Source of the DNA: Flavobacterium sp. Leaf82
GTDB lineage: Bacteria > Bacteroidota > Bacteroidia > Flavobacteriales > Flavobacteriaceae
Length of the DNA stretch: 64,000 nucleotides
Assembly: GCF_001422725.1 (NCBI RefSeq)
Contig: NZ_LMMA01000032.1
Location: 543,198 to 607,197 of the forward strand
Reading direction: 5' to 3'
Positions 8,169-16,515 of the stretch are shown piece after piece (position 1 is the first letter of the stretch; the number at the start of each line of letters is the position of its first letter). Under the pieces are notes generated by a model that was not told where the DNA came from, did no database searches, and worked only from the letters and a program-made list of their open reading frames with translations. The translations under genes were made by a program, and so were the position numbers.

Positions 8169-9353
8169 ATGAAGAAAATGTTTTTTATCCTTTCCGTGCT
8201 TTCTTCCGGAGCTTTATTTTCACAGTCAGAGTCGCAGGAAAAACCAGAACTTACATTTGCTACCTACAATGTGAGTATGGAATCTGATAATTATTCTCCG
8301 AAAGGCGCAATGGGAAAATCGGAGCAAATATTGATTTATCAGCTTAATTCAGGCCATAATACTCAAATCAGAAATATTGCTCAGATTATTCAGACCGTTA
8401 GACCAGACGTTATTCTGTTAAATGAATTCGATTATATTAAAGACCCTGAACTTGGAGTGAAGGCATTCATCAAAAATTACCTGAATGTGAGCCAGGGCGG
8501 AGTGGCTGCTATTGATTATCCTTATTACTATTATTCGACAGTGAATACTGGCCAGCCAAGTCCTTACGATTTAAACAATGATGGAAAATTAAATAATTTT
8601 GGGAATGATGCATGGGGATTTGGAATGTATCCCGGCCAATATGGGATGATGCTTTTATCTAAATATCCTATTGATGTTAAGGCAGTTCGTACTTTTCAGC
8701 ATTTTAAATGGAAAGATATGCCAGGAGCATTGCTTACTAAAAAAGCAGATGGATCAGATTGGTATAGTAAGAAAGCATGGAAGGAATTTCCATTATCTTC
8801 AAAATCTCATTGGGATGTTCCTGTAGAGATTGGTAATAAAATAGTTCATGTTTTAGTCAGTCATCCAACTCCTCCTACTTTTGATGGTGATGAAGATCGA
8901 AATGGGAAAAGAAATCATGATGAAATCCGATTCTGGAGAGATTATATTTCAGACAATTCGGCTTCGTATATTTATGATGATAAAGGAGTAAAAGGTGGTT
9001 TGTCTCCAGATTCTCGATTTGTCATAATGGGTGATCAAAATGCATCACCAGTTGAAGGAAACGCCATTAGAGAAGGTATAAAGTCTTTAATAGACAGTCC
9101 GAAAATTAATAGCGACTTTACACCTGCTAGTAAAGGTGGTGCTGAATATACTCCTGAAAATCCTTTCGGAATTAACCATACTGCTTTTTGGAGAATGCGT
9201 GCTGATTATGTATTGCCTTCTAAACTTGGTTTTAAATTTGTTAACAGTGGTGTGTTCTGGCCTGCCAAAGGCGAACCAATGTCAGAATTGGTTGAAAAAC
9301 GAGAATCAAGTTCGGATCATCGTTTGGTTTGGGTAAAAGTAGTTTTGGAGTAA
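8169..9353 (+). CDS. Secreted endonuclease/exonuclease/phosphatase-family protein
   Basis: 394 aa with a Sec signal peptide (MKKMFFILSVLSSGALFSQ). The metal-dependent EEP fold is marked by ATYNVSME, LLNEFDYI (catalytic Glu), VSHPTPPTFDGDED, the DQN motif in VIMGDQNASPVEGNA, ADYVLPS and the terminal SSDHRLVWVKV with the catalytic Asp-His pair. The fold hydrolyses phosphodiesters or phosphomonoesters (nucleic acid, sphingolipid or inositol phosphate). The large insertions and export suggest an extracytoplasmic phosphodiesterase; the substrate cannot be read from the sequence. Family members are often linked to phosphate scavenging, but I see no Pho-type site here. Confidence 0.85.
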   Translation: MKKMFFILSVLSSGALFSQSESQEKPELTFATYNVSMESDNYSPKGAMGKSEQILIYQLNSGHNTQIRNIAQIIQTVRPDVILLNEFDYIKDPELGVKAFIKNYLNVSQGGVAAIDYPYYYYSTVNTGQPSPYDLNNDGKLNNFGNDAWGFGMYPGQYGMMLLSKYPIDVKAVRTFQHFKWKDMPGALLTKKADGSDWYSKKAWKEFPLSSKSHWDVPVEIGNKIVHVLVSHPTPPTFDGDEDRNGKRNHDEIRFWRDYISDNSASYIYDDKGVKGGLSPDSRFVIMGDQNASPVEGNAIREGIKSLIDSPKINSDFTPASKGGAEYTPENPFGINHTAFWRMRADYVLPSKLGFKFVNSGVFWPAKGEPMSELVEKRESSSDHRLVWVKVVLE

Positions 9354-9502
9354 ATATATTTTTTATTATTTAATTTTGTCAGGCTGAGCGAAGTCTAAGC
9401 CTCGCAAAGTAAAGTATTAAAAGTAACATTTGTCTTTACTTTAAATAACATAAAATAAGAAAAGAACTTTGTGCCTCGGCAACTTTGGACATTTAAACCA
9501 TA

Positions 9503-9533
9503 AAAAAAACCTTGTTAGCGATAACAAGGTTTT
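9503..9533 (-). terminator. Terminator of fahA
   Basis: AAACCTTGTTA and TAACAAGGTTT around GCGA. The A-run on the + strand gives the U-tract for the minus-strand transcript. Confidence 0.85.
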
Positions 9534-9568
9534 CTATTTTATAAATCTTCAGATATTTTATCTGCTCT

Positions 9569-10852
9569 TCATGGTCTGATAAAAGGAGGTAATAATTGAC
9601 TGCATACCTCGCCAAATCCAAGTCTTACTTCAGCATTTTCGCAGAAACCTCTAATAATAACGGTATCGTTATCTTCTATGAATTTACGTTCGCTTCCATC
9701 TTTTAATTTTATCGGATTTTTTCCTCCCCAGGTCAATTCTAACATAGAACCAAAACTATCCGGAGTTGGACCAGAAATAGTCCCTGAACCCATCATATCA
9801 CCAGAATTTACACGACAACCATTCGAAGTATGATGTGCTAATTGCTGGCTCATTGACCAATATAAATATTTGAAATTTGATTTTGAAACCACAGTTTCCT
9901 CAGCTTCTTCAGGCTTAATAGAAACTTCAAGATGAATATCAAATGCTTTTTTACCTTTAGTTTGTAAATAAGGTAATGGCGACGGATCTTGTTTAGGTCC
10001 TTTAGTTCTAAAAGGTTCCAAAGCATCCATAGTTACAATCCACGGAGAAATTGATGTTGCAAAGTTTTTAGCCAAGAACGGTCCAAGTGGCACATATTCC
10101 CATTTCTGAATATCACGTGCGCTCCAGTCATTTAATAAAACCATTCCGAAGATATAGTCTTCGGCTTCGTAAGTTGGGATATTTTCTCCCATTATATTTA
10201 CGTCAGTTGTAATAAAAGCTGTTTCTAATTCAAAATCTACTAAACGAGACGGTCCAAAAACAGGGTATTTTTCCCCAGCCGGTAAAGTTTGTCCCATTGG
10301 TCTGTGAACCGGAATTCCGGACGGAACAATAGTAGAACTTCTGCCATGATAACCTACAGGTATGTGTAACCAGTTTGGTAATAAGGCATTTTCAGGATCG
10401 CGAAACATTTTGCCAACGTTTGTAGCGTGCTCTTTACTGGAGTAGAAATCAGTGTAATCACCAATTAAAACAGGCAATTGCATTTCTACATCGTCGATTT
10501 TAAAAATAACAATATCTCGATCTTTTGTTGAATCTCTTAGTTGCGGATTGGTTTCGTCGAAAATATCGGCGATGCGATTTCGAACTAAACGCCATGTTTT
10601 TTTTCCATCAGAAATAAAATCATTAAGCGTGTCTTGCATGAACATATCATCAGTTAAATCTATTCCTGCAAAATAGTTTAATTGTTGTAGAGCCCCTAAA
10701 TCTATAGCGTAGTCGCCAATTCGTGTTCCTACTGTAACGACATTTTCTTTGGTAAGAAATACACCGAAAGGAATATTTTGAATAGGGAAGTCGCTATTTT
10801 CTGGCACTTCTAACCATGATTTTCTTTTGGTATCGTTAGCGGTTATTGGCAT
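9569..10852 (-). CDS. fahA: Fumarylacetoacetase
   Basis: 427 aa, close to the usual length. It cleaves 4-fumarylacetoacetate to fumarate and acetoacetate, the last step of tyrosine catabolism, in the cytoplasm. It has the N-terminal SH3-like domain (FPIQNIPFGVFLTKE) and the FAH catalytic domain with DYTDFYSSKEHATNVG, PVGYHGRSSTIVPSG, the metal site in VDFELETAFIT, LLNDWSARDIQKWEYVPLGP and the C-terminal HHTSNGCRVNSGDMMGSGT. The promoter (10887-10917) is a perfect consensus and overlaps that of glyA, which is transcribed the other way. No other tyrosine-pathway gene is in the window. Confidence 0.95.
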   Translation of the reverse strand: MPITANDTKRKSWLEVPENSDFPIQNIPFGVFLTKENVVTVGTRIGDYAIDLGALQQLNYFAGIDLTDDMFMQDTLNDFISDGKKTWRLVRNRIADIFDETNPQLRDSTKDRDIVIFKIDDVEMQLPVLIGDYTDFYSSKEHATNVGKMFRDPENALLPNWLHIPVGYHGRSSTIVPSGIPVHRPMGQTLPAGEKYPVFGPSRLVDFELETAFITTDVNIMGENIPTYEAEDYIFGMVLLNDWSARDIQKWEYVPLGPFLAKNFATSISPWIVTMDALEPFRTKGPKQDPSPLPYLQTKGKKAFDIHLEVSIKPEEAEETVVSKSNFKYLYWSMSQQLAHHTSNGCRVNSGDMMGSGTISGPTPDSFGSMLELTWGGKNPIKLKDGSERKFIEDNDTVIIRGFCENAEVRLGFGEVCSQLLPPFIRP

Positions 10853-10886
10853 GTGAATGTTAATTATTTGTTGAAAAATTGTATGT

Positions 10887-10917
10887 CAAATATATCATAA
10901 TCTAGCAGTTTGACAAA
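10887..10917 (-). promoter_or_regulatory. Full consensus promoter of fahA
   Basis: On the minus strand: TTTG (10914-10917), 19-nt spacer, TATATTTG (10887-10894). Both boxes are exact and the spacing is ideal. The -33 box lies directly beside the candidate glyA -33 box inside GTTTGACAAAC. Confidence 0.85.
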
Positions 10918-10935
10918 CGTTTTTTTGTATTTTTG
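10909..10935 (+). promoter_or_regulatory. Candidate promoter of glyA
   Basis: An exact -7 box TATTTTTG at 10928-10935. The nearest TTTG (10909-10912) is 15 nt upstream, shorter than the usual 17-20, so the -33 assignment is uncertain. The box lies inside the reading frame that would follow from an upstream TTG at 10910, which argues for the ATG at 10961. Confidence 0.6.
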
Positions 10936-10960
10936 CAGGAAATTAACGAAAAACGAAAAA

Positions 10961-12235
10961 ATGCAACGCGACGAACAAATTTTTGACCTTATACTAGAGG
11001 AACAAGACAGACAAATTCACGGATTAGAACTTATCGCTTCAGAGAATTTTGTAAGTGATGAGGTAATGGAAGCAGCTGGTTCTGTTTTAACTAATAAATA
11101 TGCAGAGGGATATCCTGGCAAAAGATACTACGGCGGTTGCGAAGTAGTTGACGTTATTGAGCAAATTGCAATAGACAGAGCTAAAGAATTATTTGGTGCT
11201 GAATATGCAAACGTACAGCCTCACTCAGGTTCTCAGGCAAATACTGCAGTTTACCATGCATGTTTAAATCCTGGTGATACTATCTTAGGTTTCGACTTAT
11301 CTCACGGTGGTCACTTAACGCACGGTTCTCCGGTAAATTTTTCAGGTCGTTTATACAAGCCAGTTTTTTACGGTGTAGATGCTGAAACAGGTCGTTTGGA
11401 CTATGATAAAATTCAGGAAATTGCAACAAAAGAGCAACCAAAATTAATCATCGCAGGAGCATCAGCTTATTCTCGTGATATGGATTTTGAGCGTTTCAGA
11501 GTAATTGCTGATAGCGTAGGAGCAATTTTATTTGCTGATATTTCTCATCCTGCAGGTCTTATTGCAAAAGGATTGATGAATGACCCAATTCCTCATTGTC
11601 ATATTGTTTCTACAACAACACACAAAACTTTACGTGGACCACGCGGAGGTTTGATCTTGATGGGTAAAGATTTCGAAAACCCACAAGGTTTAAAAACTCC
11701 AAAAGGAGAAATCAGAATGATGTCTTCATTATTAGATCTTGCTGTTTTCCCGGGAAACCAAGGCGGACCTTTAATGCATATTATCGCTGCTAAAGCTGTT
11801 GCTTTTGGTGAAGCGCTAAAAGATGAGTTCTTTACATATGCAATGCAATTGCAAAAAAATGCAAATGCTATGGCAGATGCTTTTGTAAAAAGAGGATACA
11901 AAATTATTTCTGGAGGAACTGATAACCACATGATGCTTATTGACTTAAGAAATAAAAATATTTCCGGTAAAGAAGCTGAAAACGCATTAGTAAAAGCAGA
12001 AATCACTGTAAATAAAAATATGGTTCCATTTGATGATAAATCACCATTTGTAACTTCAGGAATTCGTGTAGGAACAGCTGCAATCACAACTCGTGGTTTA
12101 GTTGAAGAAGACATGGAAACTATCGTAGCACTTATCGATAAAGTACTTGCTGATCATACCAATGAAGCTGTTATCGAAGAAGTAGCAAACGAAGTAAATG
12201 AAATGATGAGCGAAAGACCAATTTTCGTATACTAA
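10961..12235 (+). CDS. glyA: Serine hydroxymethyltransferase
   Basis: 424 aa. This PLP enzyme interconverts serine plus tetrahydrofolate and glycine plus 5,10-methylene-THF, the main source of one-carbon units. Motifs: LIASENFVSDEVMEAAGS, NKYAEGYPGKRYYGGCE, ANVQPHSGSQANTAVY, DISHPAGLIAKG, and the PLP lysine Lys222 in STTTHKTLRGPRGG. The ATG at 10961 was chosen because 17 extra codons back to a TTG would span the -7 box. The gene is divergent from fahA with overlapping promoters. Confidence 0.96.
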   Translation: MQRDEQIFDLILEEQDRQIHGLELIASENFVSDEVMEAAGSVLTNKYAEGYPGKRYYGGCEVVDVIEQIAIDRAKELFGAEYANVQPHSGSQANTAVYHACLNPGDTILGFDLSHGGHLTHGSPVNFSGRLYKPVFYGVDAETGRLDYDKIQEIATKEQPKLIIAGASAYSRDMDFERFRVIADSVGAILFADISHPAGLIAKGLMNDPIPHCHIVSTTTHKTLRGPRGGLILMGKDFENPQGLKTPKGEIRMMSSLLDLAVFPGNQGGPLMHIIAAKAVAFGEALKDEFFTYAMQLQKNANAMADAFVKRGYKIISGGTDNHMMLIDLRNKNISGKEAENALVKAEITVNKNMVPFDDKSPFVTSGIRVGTAAITTRGLVEEDMETIVALIDKVLADHTNEAVIEEVANEVNEMMSERPIFVY

Positions 12236-12277
12236 AAATCAGTCATAAAGTCTTAAAGTCGAAGGTCGAAAGTCTTG

Positions 12278-12305
12278 AAATAGAATGTAAAATTCTATTT
12301 TAGTT
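12278..12305 (+). terminator. Probable glyA terminator
   Basis: AAATAGAAT and ATTCTATTT around GTAAA, followed by a short T-rich stretch. It is nested in a larger run of GTCGAAAGTC / GACTTTCGAC-like inverted repeats (12245-12360). The stem is AT-rich, so its strength is uncertain. Confidence 0.5.
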
Positions 12306-12367
12306 TTGATCTTCGACTTTTTTTGACTTTACAACTTTCGACTTTACAACTTTAAGACTTATAAGAA

Positions 12368-12961
12368 ATGGGCGTACTAAGATTACAATTACCAACAGAT
12401 CCAAGATGGGTAAATATTGTAGAAAAAAATATTGAAGAAATCCTGACAGATCACGCTTGGTGCGAGCAAAAAGCAGCAACAAACGCGATTACAATTATTA
12501 CTAATAATTCAGAACATCAGGATTTGGTCAAAGATTTATTGGCTTTAGCCAAAGAAGAAATTGACCATTTTGAGCAAGTTCATAATATCATCATCAAAAG
12601 AGGATTAAAACTAGGACGCGAGCGCAAAGACGATTACGTAAACGAATTGTATTTGTACATGAAAAAGAGCGGAGACGGAAGTCGCGTTTCAGGTCTTGTA
12701 GAACGATTATTATTCTCAGCAATGATTGAAGCCAGAAGCTGCGAACGTTTTAAAGTATTATCAGAAAATATTAAGGACGAAGAATTGTCTGTTTTTTACA
12801 GAGATTTAATGGAAAGCGAAGCCGGACATTACACAACATTTATAACTTACGCCCGTAAATACGGAGTAGGAATCGATGTTGAAAAGCGTTGGAGAGAATG
12901 GCTGGCATACGAAGAATCAATCATCACAAACTACGGAAAAGGAGAAACGATTCACGGGTAG
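12368..12961 (+). CDS. miaE: tRNA-(ms2io6A)-hydroxylase (MiaE-like)
   Basis: 197 aa, ferritin-like diiron protein. It hydroxylates the isopentenyl side chain of ms2i6A37 in tRNA. The iron ligands of the four-helix bundle are visible as CEQKAATNAI, KEEIDHFEQVH, EARSCERFKVL and ESEAGHYTTFITYA. The opening MGVLRLQLPTDPRWV and the GRERKDDYVNEL segment are typical of MiaE. It reads in the same direction as glyA but is separated from it by a 130-nt repeat-rich gap. Confidence 0.9.
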   Translation: MGVLRLQLPTDPRWVNIVEKNIEEILTDHAWCEQKAATNAITIITNNSEHQDLVKDLLALAKEEIDHFEQVHNIIIKRGLKLGRERKDDYVNELYLYMKKSGDGSRVSGLVERLLFSAMIEARSCERFKVLSENIKDEELSVFYRDLMESEAGHYTTFITYARKYGVGIDVEKRWREWLAYEESIITNYGKGETIHG

Positions 12962-13250
12962 GTTTTAGTTTTCAGTCTCAGTTTCCAGTCTCAGTTTCCA
13001 GTCTCAGTCTCAGTTTTTCAGTTTTTTTAGTTTTCAGGACAGTCGCAGTCTCAGTTTTTAGTTTGTCACGTTGAGCGATCCCGATAGTTATCGGGAGAAA
13101 CGCGCTCCAATAAGAGTATTTCAAAAATAAAAAATCCGTATAAATCTGCGTCTTCGCGATAGCAAATCCGTATCATCCGCGTGCCAAAATTAACGGTAAA
13201 GTTTTAATAATCTAAAATCTATCCCGAAGCTTCGGGACAGCAATCTAAAA
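12962..13250. repeat. Intergenic repeat cluster between miaE and guaC
   Basis: This 324-nt gap (12962-13285) holds no gene. It contains tandem CAGTCTCAGTTTC-type repeats (about 12968-13058), a GTCACGTTGAGCG fragment, two perfect small palindromes (CCCGATAGTTATCGGG at about 13079 and TCCCGAAGCTTCGGGA at about 13223), and one copy of a GC-rich dispersed repeat at 13131-13187 that recurs at 24397-24452 (shared ends ATCCG and TCATCCGCGTGCCA, with a TTCGCGA core). Confidence 0.6.
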
Positions 13251-13255
13251 TTTCC

Positions 13256-13263
13256 TATATTTG
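13256..13263 (+). promoter_or_regulatory. -7 box of guaC
   Basis: TATATTTG, an exact consensus, 22 nt before the guaC ATG. No TTTG is present at -33. Confidence 0.55.
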
Positions 13264-13285
13264 AGAGTAACGAAAATTTAGAGCC

Positions 13286-14326
13286 ATGAGAATAGAAACT
13301 GATCTGAAATTAGGATTTAAAGATGTAATGATAAGACCAAAACGATCTACGCTTAAAAGCAGATCTGAAGTCTCTCTGGAGAGGAATTTTAAATTTTTGC
13401 ACAGTACTGCAATTTGGACAGGAATTCCTATTATGGCAGCCAATATGGATACAGTTGGAACTTTTGAAATGGCGAAGGTTTTAGCAAAAGAAAAACTTTT
13501 TACTGCCATTCATAAACATTATACACTTCAGCAATGGAATGCATTTTTAAAAAATGTAACACCTGATTTCTACAATTATATTGCTATTAGTACCGGGACC
13601 GGAGCTGATGATTTTGAAAAAATTGGTAAAATAATTACAGCAAATCCTTTACTTAAATTTATTTGTATTGATGTTGCAAATGGATATTCGGAGCATTTTG
13701 TTCAGTTTTTAAAACAAATACGAAAACAATATCCAGATAAAGTTATTATTGCCGGAAATGTAGTTACAGGCGAAATGGTCGAAGAATTATTATTGGTAGG
13801 AGCAGATATTGTAAAAGTAGGCATTGGTCCAGGTTCTGTTTGTACAACTCGTGTCAAAACAGGCGTTGGATATCCACAACTTTCGGCTATTATAGAGTGT
13901 GCAGATGCTGCTCACGGCTTAGGCGGACATATTATAAGTGACGGAGGCTGCAGCACTCCCGGAGATATTGCTAAAGCTTTTGGAGCAGGTTCAGATTTTG
14001 TTATGTTGGGCGGAATGCTTGCAGGACATACTGAAAGCGGAGGAGAACTCATCGAAATAAACGGCGAAAAATTCAAACAATTTTACGGAATGAGCTCTAC
14101 AACGGCAATGGACAAACATGTTGGCGGAGTTGCAGAATATAGAGCAAGCGAAGGAAAAACTGTTGAAGTACCTTTTAAGGGTCAGGTTATCAATACTATT
14201 TTGGATATTTTAGGAGGTTTGCGAAGCACTTGTACCTATGTTGGTGCTTCGAGATTAAAAGAACTAACCAAACGCACTACTTTTATAAGAGTAAGCGAAC
14301 AGGAAAATCAAATTTTTACTAAATAA
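13286..14326 (+). CDS. guaC: GMP reductase
   Basis: 346 aa. NADPH-dependent deamination of GMP to IMP (purine salvage), IMPDH/GMPR TIM-barrel family. Evidence: the start MRIETDLKLGFKDVMIRPKR, AANMDTVGTFEMA, IIAGNVVTGEMVEELLLVGAD, the catalytic loop GPGSVCTTRVKTGVGYPQ with Cys186 (the same number as in the E. coli enzyme), ISDGGCSTPGDIAKAFGAG and FYGMSSTTAMDKH. It lacks CBS domains and its length matches GuaC rather than GuaB. An acetyltransferase gene follows 20 nt downstream and may be cotranscribed. Confidence 0.94.
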   Translation: MRIETDLKLGFKDVMIRPKRSTLKSRSEVSLERNFKFLHSTAIWTGIPIMAANMDTVGTFEMAKVLAKEKLFTAIHKHYTLQQWNAFLKNVTPDFYNYIAISTGTGADDFEKIGKIITANPLLKFICIDVANGYSEHFVQFLKQIRKQYPDKVIIAGNVVTGEMVEELLLVGADIVKVGIGPGSVCTTRVKTGVGYPQLSAIIECADAAHGLGGHIISDGGCSTPGDIAKAFGAGSDFVMLGGMLAGHTESGGELIEINGEKFKQFYGMSSTTAMDKHVGGVAEYRASEGKTVEVPFKGQVINTILDILGGLRSTCTYVGASRLKELTKRTTFIRVSEQENQIFTK

Positions 14327-14346
14327 GAAATATTTCAAATACAATC

Positions 14347-14844
14347 ATGATTACGATTACAGAAGCAAAATTAAATGATATTAAACTAATTCAGGAAATT
14401 GCGCATGCAACCTGGCCAATTACATACGGAGAAATTTTATCAAAAGAACAATTAGAATACATGCTCGATCTCATTTATTCTGATGAAGCTTTAACGAACC
14501 AATATAATAAGAAAGAGCAATTGTTTTATTTAATTTCAGAAAATGAAATTAATTTAGGATTTATAGGTATTGAGCATCAATATAAAGGAGAAGCAATAAC
14601 CAAGATTCATAAAATATACCTTATGCCTGAAACACAAGGAAAAGGAATTGGTAAAAAAGTTATTGATGAGATTCAAAAATTAGCTATTGATAATAATTCA
14701 AAAGCATTACTTTTAAATGTAAACCGATTTAATTCTGCTTTTGGATTCTATAAAAAGATTGGTTTTGAAGTTGCTGAAGAAGTAAATATTGAAATTGGAA
14801 ACGGTTATTTGATGGAGGATTATGTGATGGAAAAGAAATTTTAA
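14347..14844 (+). CDS. GNAT-family N-acetyltransferase
   Basis: 165 aa with a single GNAT domain. Acetyl-CoA binding motif A is IYLMPETQGKGIGKKVIDEI (residues about 93-112), with the Q/RxxGxG/A pattern. The end, NRFNSAFGFYKKIGFEVAEE, is the usual motif B. The substrate is unknown. Close relatives are often annotated as spermine/spermidine-like or protein acetyltransferases, which I cannot confirm. It starts 20 nt after guaC, so cotranscription is likely; a functional link is not. Confidence 0.83.
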   Translation: MITITEAKLNDIKLIQEIAHATWPITYGEILSKEQLEYMLDLIYSDEALTNQYNKKEQLFYLISENEINLGFIGIEHQYKGEAITKIHKIYLMPETQGKGIGKKVIDEIQKLAIDNNSKALLLNVNRFNSAFGFYKKIGFEVAEEVNIEIGNGYLMEDYVMEKKF

Positions 14845-14883
14845 AAGAAATAATAAAGTATAAAGTCTAAATGAAAATTGTAG

Positions 14884-14913
14884 TTTCTTTAAATTATAAA
14901 AAAGCTAACTTTG
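14884..14913 (+). promoter_or_regulatory. Promoter of the HEPN/MNT pair
   Basis: TTTC (one mismatch to TTTG) at 14884-14887, an 18-nt spacer, and an exact TAACTTTG at 14906-14913, 13 nt before the ATG. Confidence 0.65.
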
Positions 14914-14926
14914 AATAAAAAATAAG

Positions 14927-15403
14927 ATGGAAGATATAAGATGGGAACAAAGATTATCTAATTTTAATAAAGCAGTATTGAAGTTGGAAGAATCTGTAAA
15001 TTATATAAAACATAATTATTTAAATGATGAAAATGAATTAGATGCCGAAAATTTAGAAGATGTTGTTGAAGAATTGATAAAAGAAGGACTAATTCAAAGA
15101 TTTGAATATACTCATGAATTGGCTTGGAACGTTATGAAAGATTATGCATTTTTTCAAGGTAACTCTACAGTTGGAGGATCTAGAGACGCGACTAGAGAAG
15201 CTTTTAGATTACAAATAATTGGAAATGCTGATATATGGATGGATATGATTCAGAGTCGTAATAAAACCTCTCATACTTACAACGAGGAAATTGCAAATGA
15301 AATATTTGGTAAAATCATTAATGACTATTTTCAATTATTTTTGAATTTTCAAAGAATGATGGAAGAAAAAAGAAGTGGTGAACAAACTAATTTAATCTTA
15401 TGA
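14927..15403 (+). CDS. HEPN-type nucleotidyltransferase-substrate-binding protein (HI0074 family)
   Basis: 158 aa and all-helical. It carries the HEPN signature RX4HXY: Arg111, His116 and Tyr118 in SRNKTSHTYNE, the residues used by HEPN RNases and also the target region for Tyr AMPylation in MNT/HEPN toxin-antitoxin pairs. An upstream helix pair, RFEYTHELAWNVMKDYAFFQ, is typical of HI0074-like proteins. The stop overlaps the downstream nucleotidyltransferase start by ATGA. Likely role: toxin half of an HEPN/MNT module. HI0074-type pairs are less well studied than HepT/MntA, so the toxin role is inferred. Confidence 0.82.
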   Translation: MEDIRWEQRLSNFNKAVLKLEESVNYIKHNYLNDENELDAENLEDVVEELIKEGLIQRFEYTHELAWNVMKDYAFFQGNSTVGGSRDATREAFRLQIIGNADIWMDMIQSRNKTSHTYNEEIANEIFGKIINDYFQLFLNFQRMMEEKRSGEQTNLIL

Positions 15404-15714
15404 GTTTTTTTGGGCTTTCTTCAATTTATATAACTAAAATTAATTTAGTATTTCAACAATATTCTAATATTGAAGAAGTTATAATATTCGGTTCCAGGGC
15501 TAAAGGTAATTACAGGGATAATTCAGATATTGATTTAGCAATAAAAGGAAAAGCGATCGATTTATCAACTTTACAGCAGATTGAAAATAAATTAGAAGAA
15601 CTATTTATACCTAATTTTATTGATCTAATAGTTTTTGACAACATTGAAAATCCTGATTTGATAAATCATATAAATAGAGTTGGTAAACAATTTTATAAAA
15701 AAGGAAAATTTTAA
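15400..15714 (+). CDS. Minimal nucleotidyltransferase (MNT) antitoxin-like protein
   Basis: 104 aa with a single pol-beta-type nucleotidyltransferase domain. The catalytic motif is GSRAKGNYRDNSDIDLAI (Gly31-Ser32, metal ligands Asp43 and Asp45), with a third acidic residue, Asp75, in NFIDLIVFD. All key residues are present, so the enzyme should be active. In characterised MNT/HEPN pairs the MNT protein AMPylates and silences the HEPN RNase. A 4-nt overlap with the upstream gene implies translational coupling, and a bidirectional terminator follows. Confidence 0.85.
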   Translation: MSFFGLSSIYITKINLVFQQYSNIEEVIIFGSRAKGNYRDNSDIDLAIKGKAIDLSTLQQIENKLEELFIPNFIDLIVFDNIENPDLINHINRVGKQFYKKGKF

Positions 15715-15742
15715 AAGTTATAGATTTAAAAATATATTAAAC

Positions 15743-15771
15743 AAAAAGCCAGTTTTCGACTGGCTTTTTTT
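15743..15771. terminator. Bidirectional terminator between the MNT and pentapeptide genes
   Basis: AAAAAGCCAG and CTGGCTTTTT with a 7-nt loop (TTTTCGA). It serves the HEPN/MNT operon and the convergent pentapeptide gene. Confidence 0.85.
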
Positions 15772-15777
15772 ATGGAC

Positions 15778-16356
15778 TTAACTCACAATTATATCATGTT
15801 TAAATAATAATCCTTTCAACTCCTTTAATGCAAAAACAGCTTTCTTCAATTTAGTTTTTGATGGATCGATGGTATAATTATAGCTGGTTTTAAAATCGGC
15901 TTTGTTGGCTATTGCTTTATCAAATTCTGAACGATATAAGTCACAATTATCAAAAAGTACACTTGTTAGATCGGTTGCCATAAAATCTACCGCAACTAAA
16001 CTACAATTGGTAAAAGTGGTTCCTTTTATTTTTAAAGTATAAAATTTAGAAAAATCAAGAATGCAATCGTAAAAATGAACTTCAAATATGAGTTTGTCGC
16101 ACATTGCAAAATTTACTTCTTTAATTTCGCATCGATTAAAAGTAGCAGTTCTAAAAGCTACATAATTGATTTTTGCCTCATTAAAAATACAATCATTAAA
16201 AACGCAATCAATAAAAGTGACTGCTAAAAAAGTACAGGCAGAAAAATTACAATTATTAAAAATACAACATTCAAAATCCTTAAAATTAGCATCATCTCTA
16301 CCATAAGTGATGTTATTGTATTCTTTATCAAGGAAATATTCAGACTCTTTTTTCAA
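15778..16356 (-). CDS. Pentapeptide-repeat protein
   Basis: 192 aa. From about residue 27 to 150 it consists of A(D/N)LXX-like five-residue repeats, here unusually Cys/Asn/Phe-rich (FNNCNFSACTFLAVTFIDC, then VFNDCIFNEAKI). These build a right-handed quadrilateral beta-helix. There is no signal peptide, so it is cytoplasmic. Qnr/MfpA-type members mimic DNA and bind gyrase, but most pentapeptide proteins have no known target and I see nothing here that identifies gyrase as one. The C-terminal helix (KKAVFALKELKGLLF) may be the dimerisation cap. Confidence 0.85.
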   Translation of the reverse strand: MKKESEYFLDKEYNNITYGRDDANFKDFECCIFNNCNFSACTFLAVTFIDCVFNDCIFNEAKINYVAFRTATFNRCEIKEVNFAMCDKLIFEVHFYDCILDFSKFYTLKIKGTTFTNCSLVAVDFMATDLTSVLFDNCDLYRSEFDKAIANKADFKTSYNYTIDPSKTKLKKAVFALKELKGLLFKHDIIVS

Positions 16357-16515
16357 GTTAATTTTTGAGGATTATTTAAGACCGAAAAGATAATAATTAC
16401 GTCTCATTAATTGAGTACTAAAGTGCTTAAATTTTGATTTAAAATACTTTATTATAATAGTACTTTACTGTAGCTTTACACTGATTTTAGTTTAAAAACA
16501 TAACATCTATATTAT

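Noticed and set aside
11599..12114. A 171-codon minus-strand ORF inside glyA
   Set aside because: Shadow of glyA; low-quality Ser/Ile/Phe-rich translation and no promoter.
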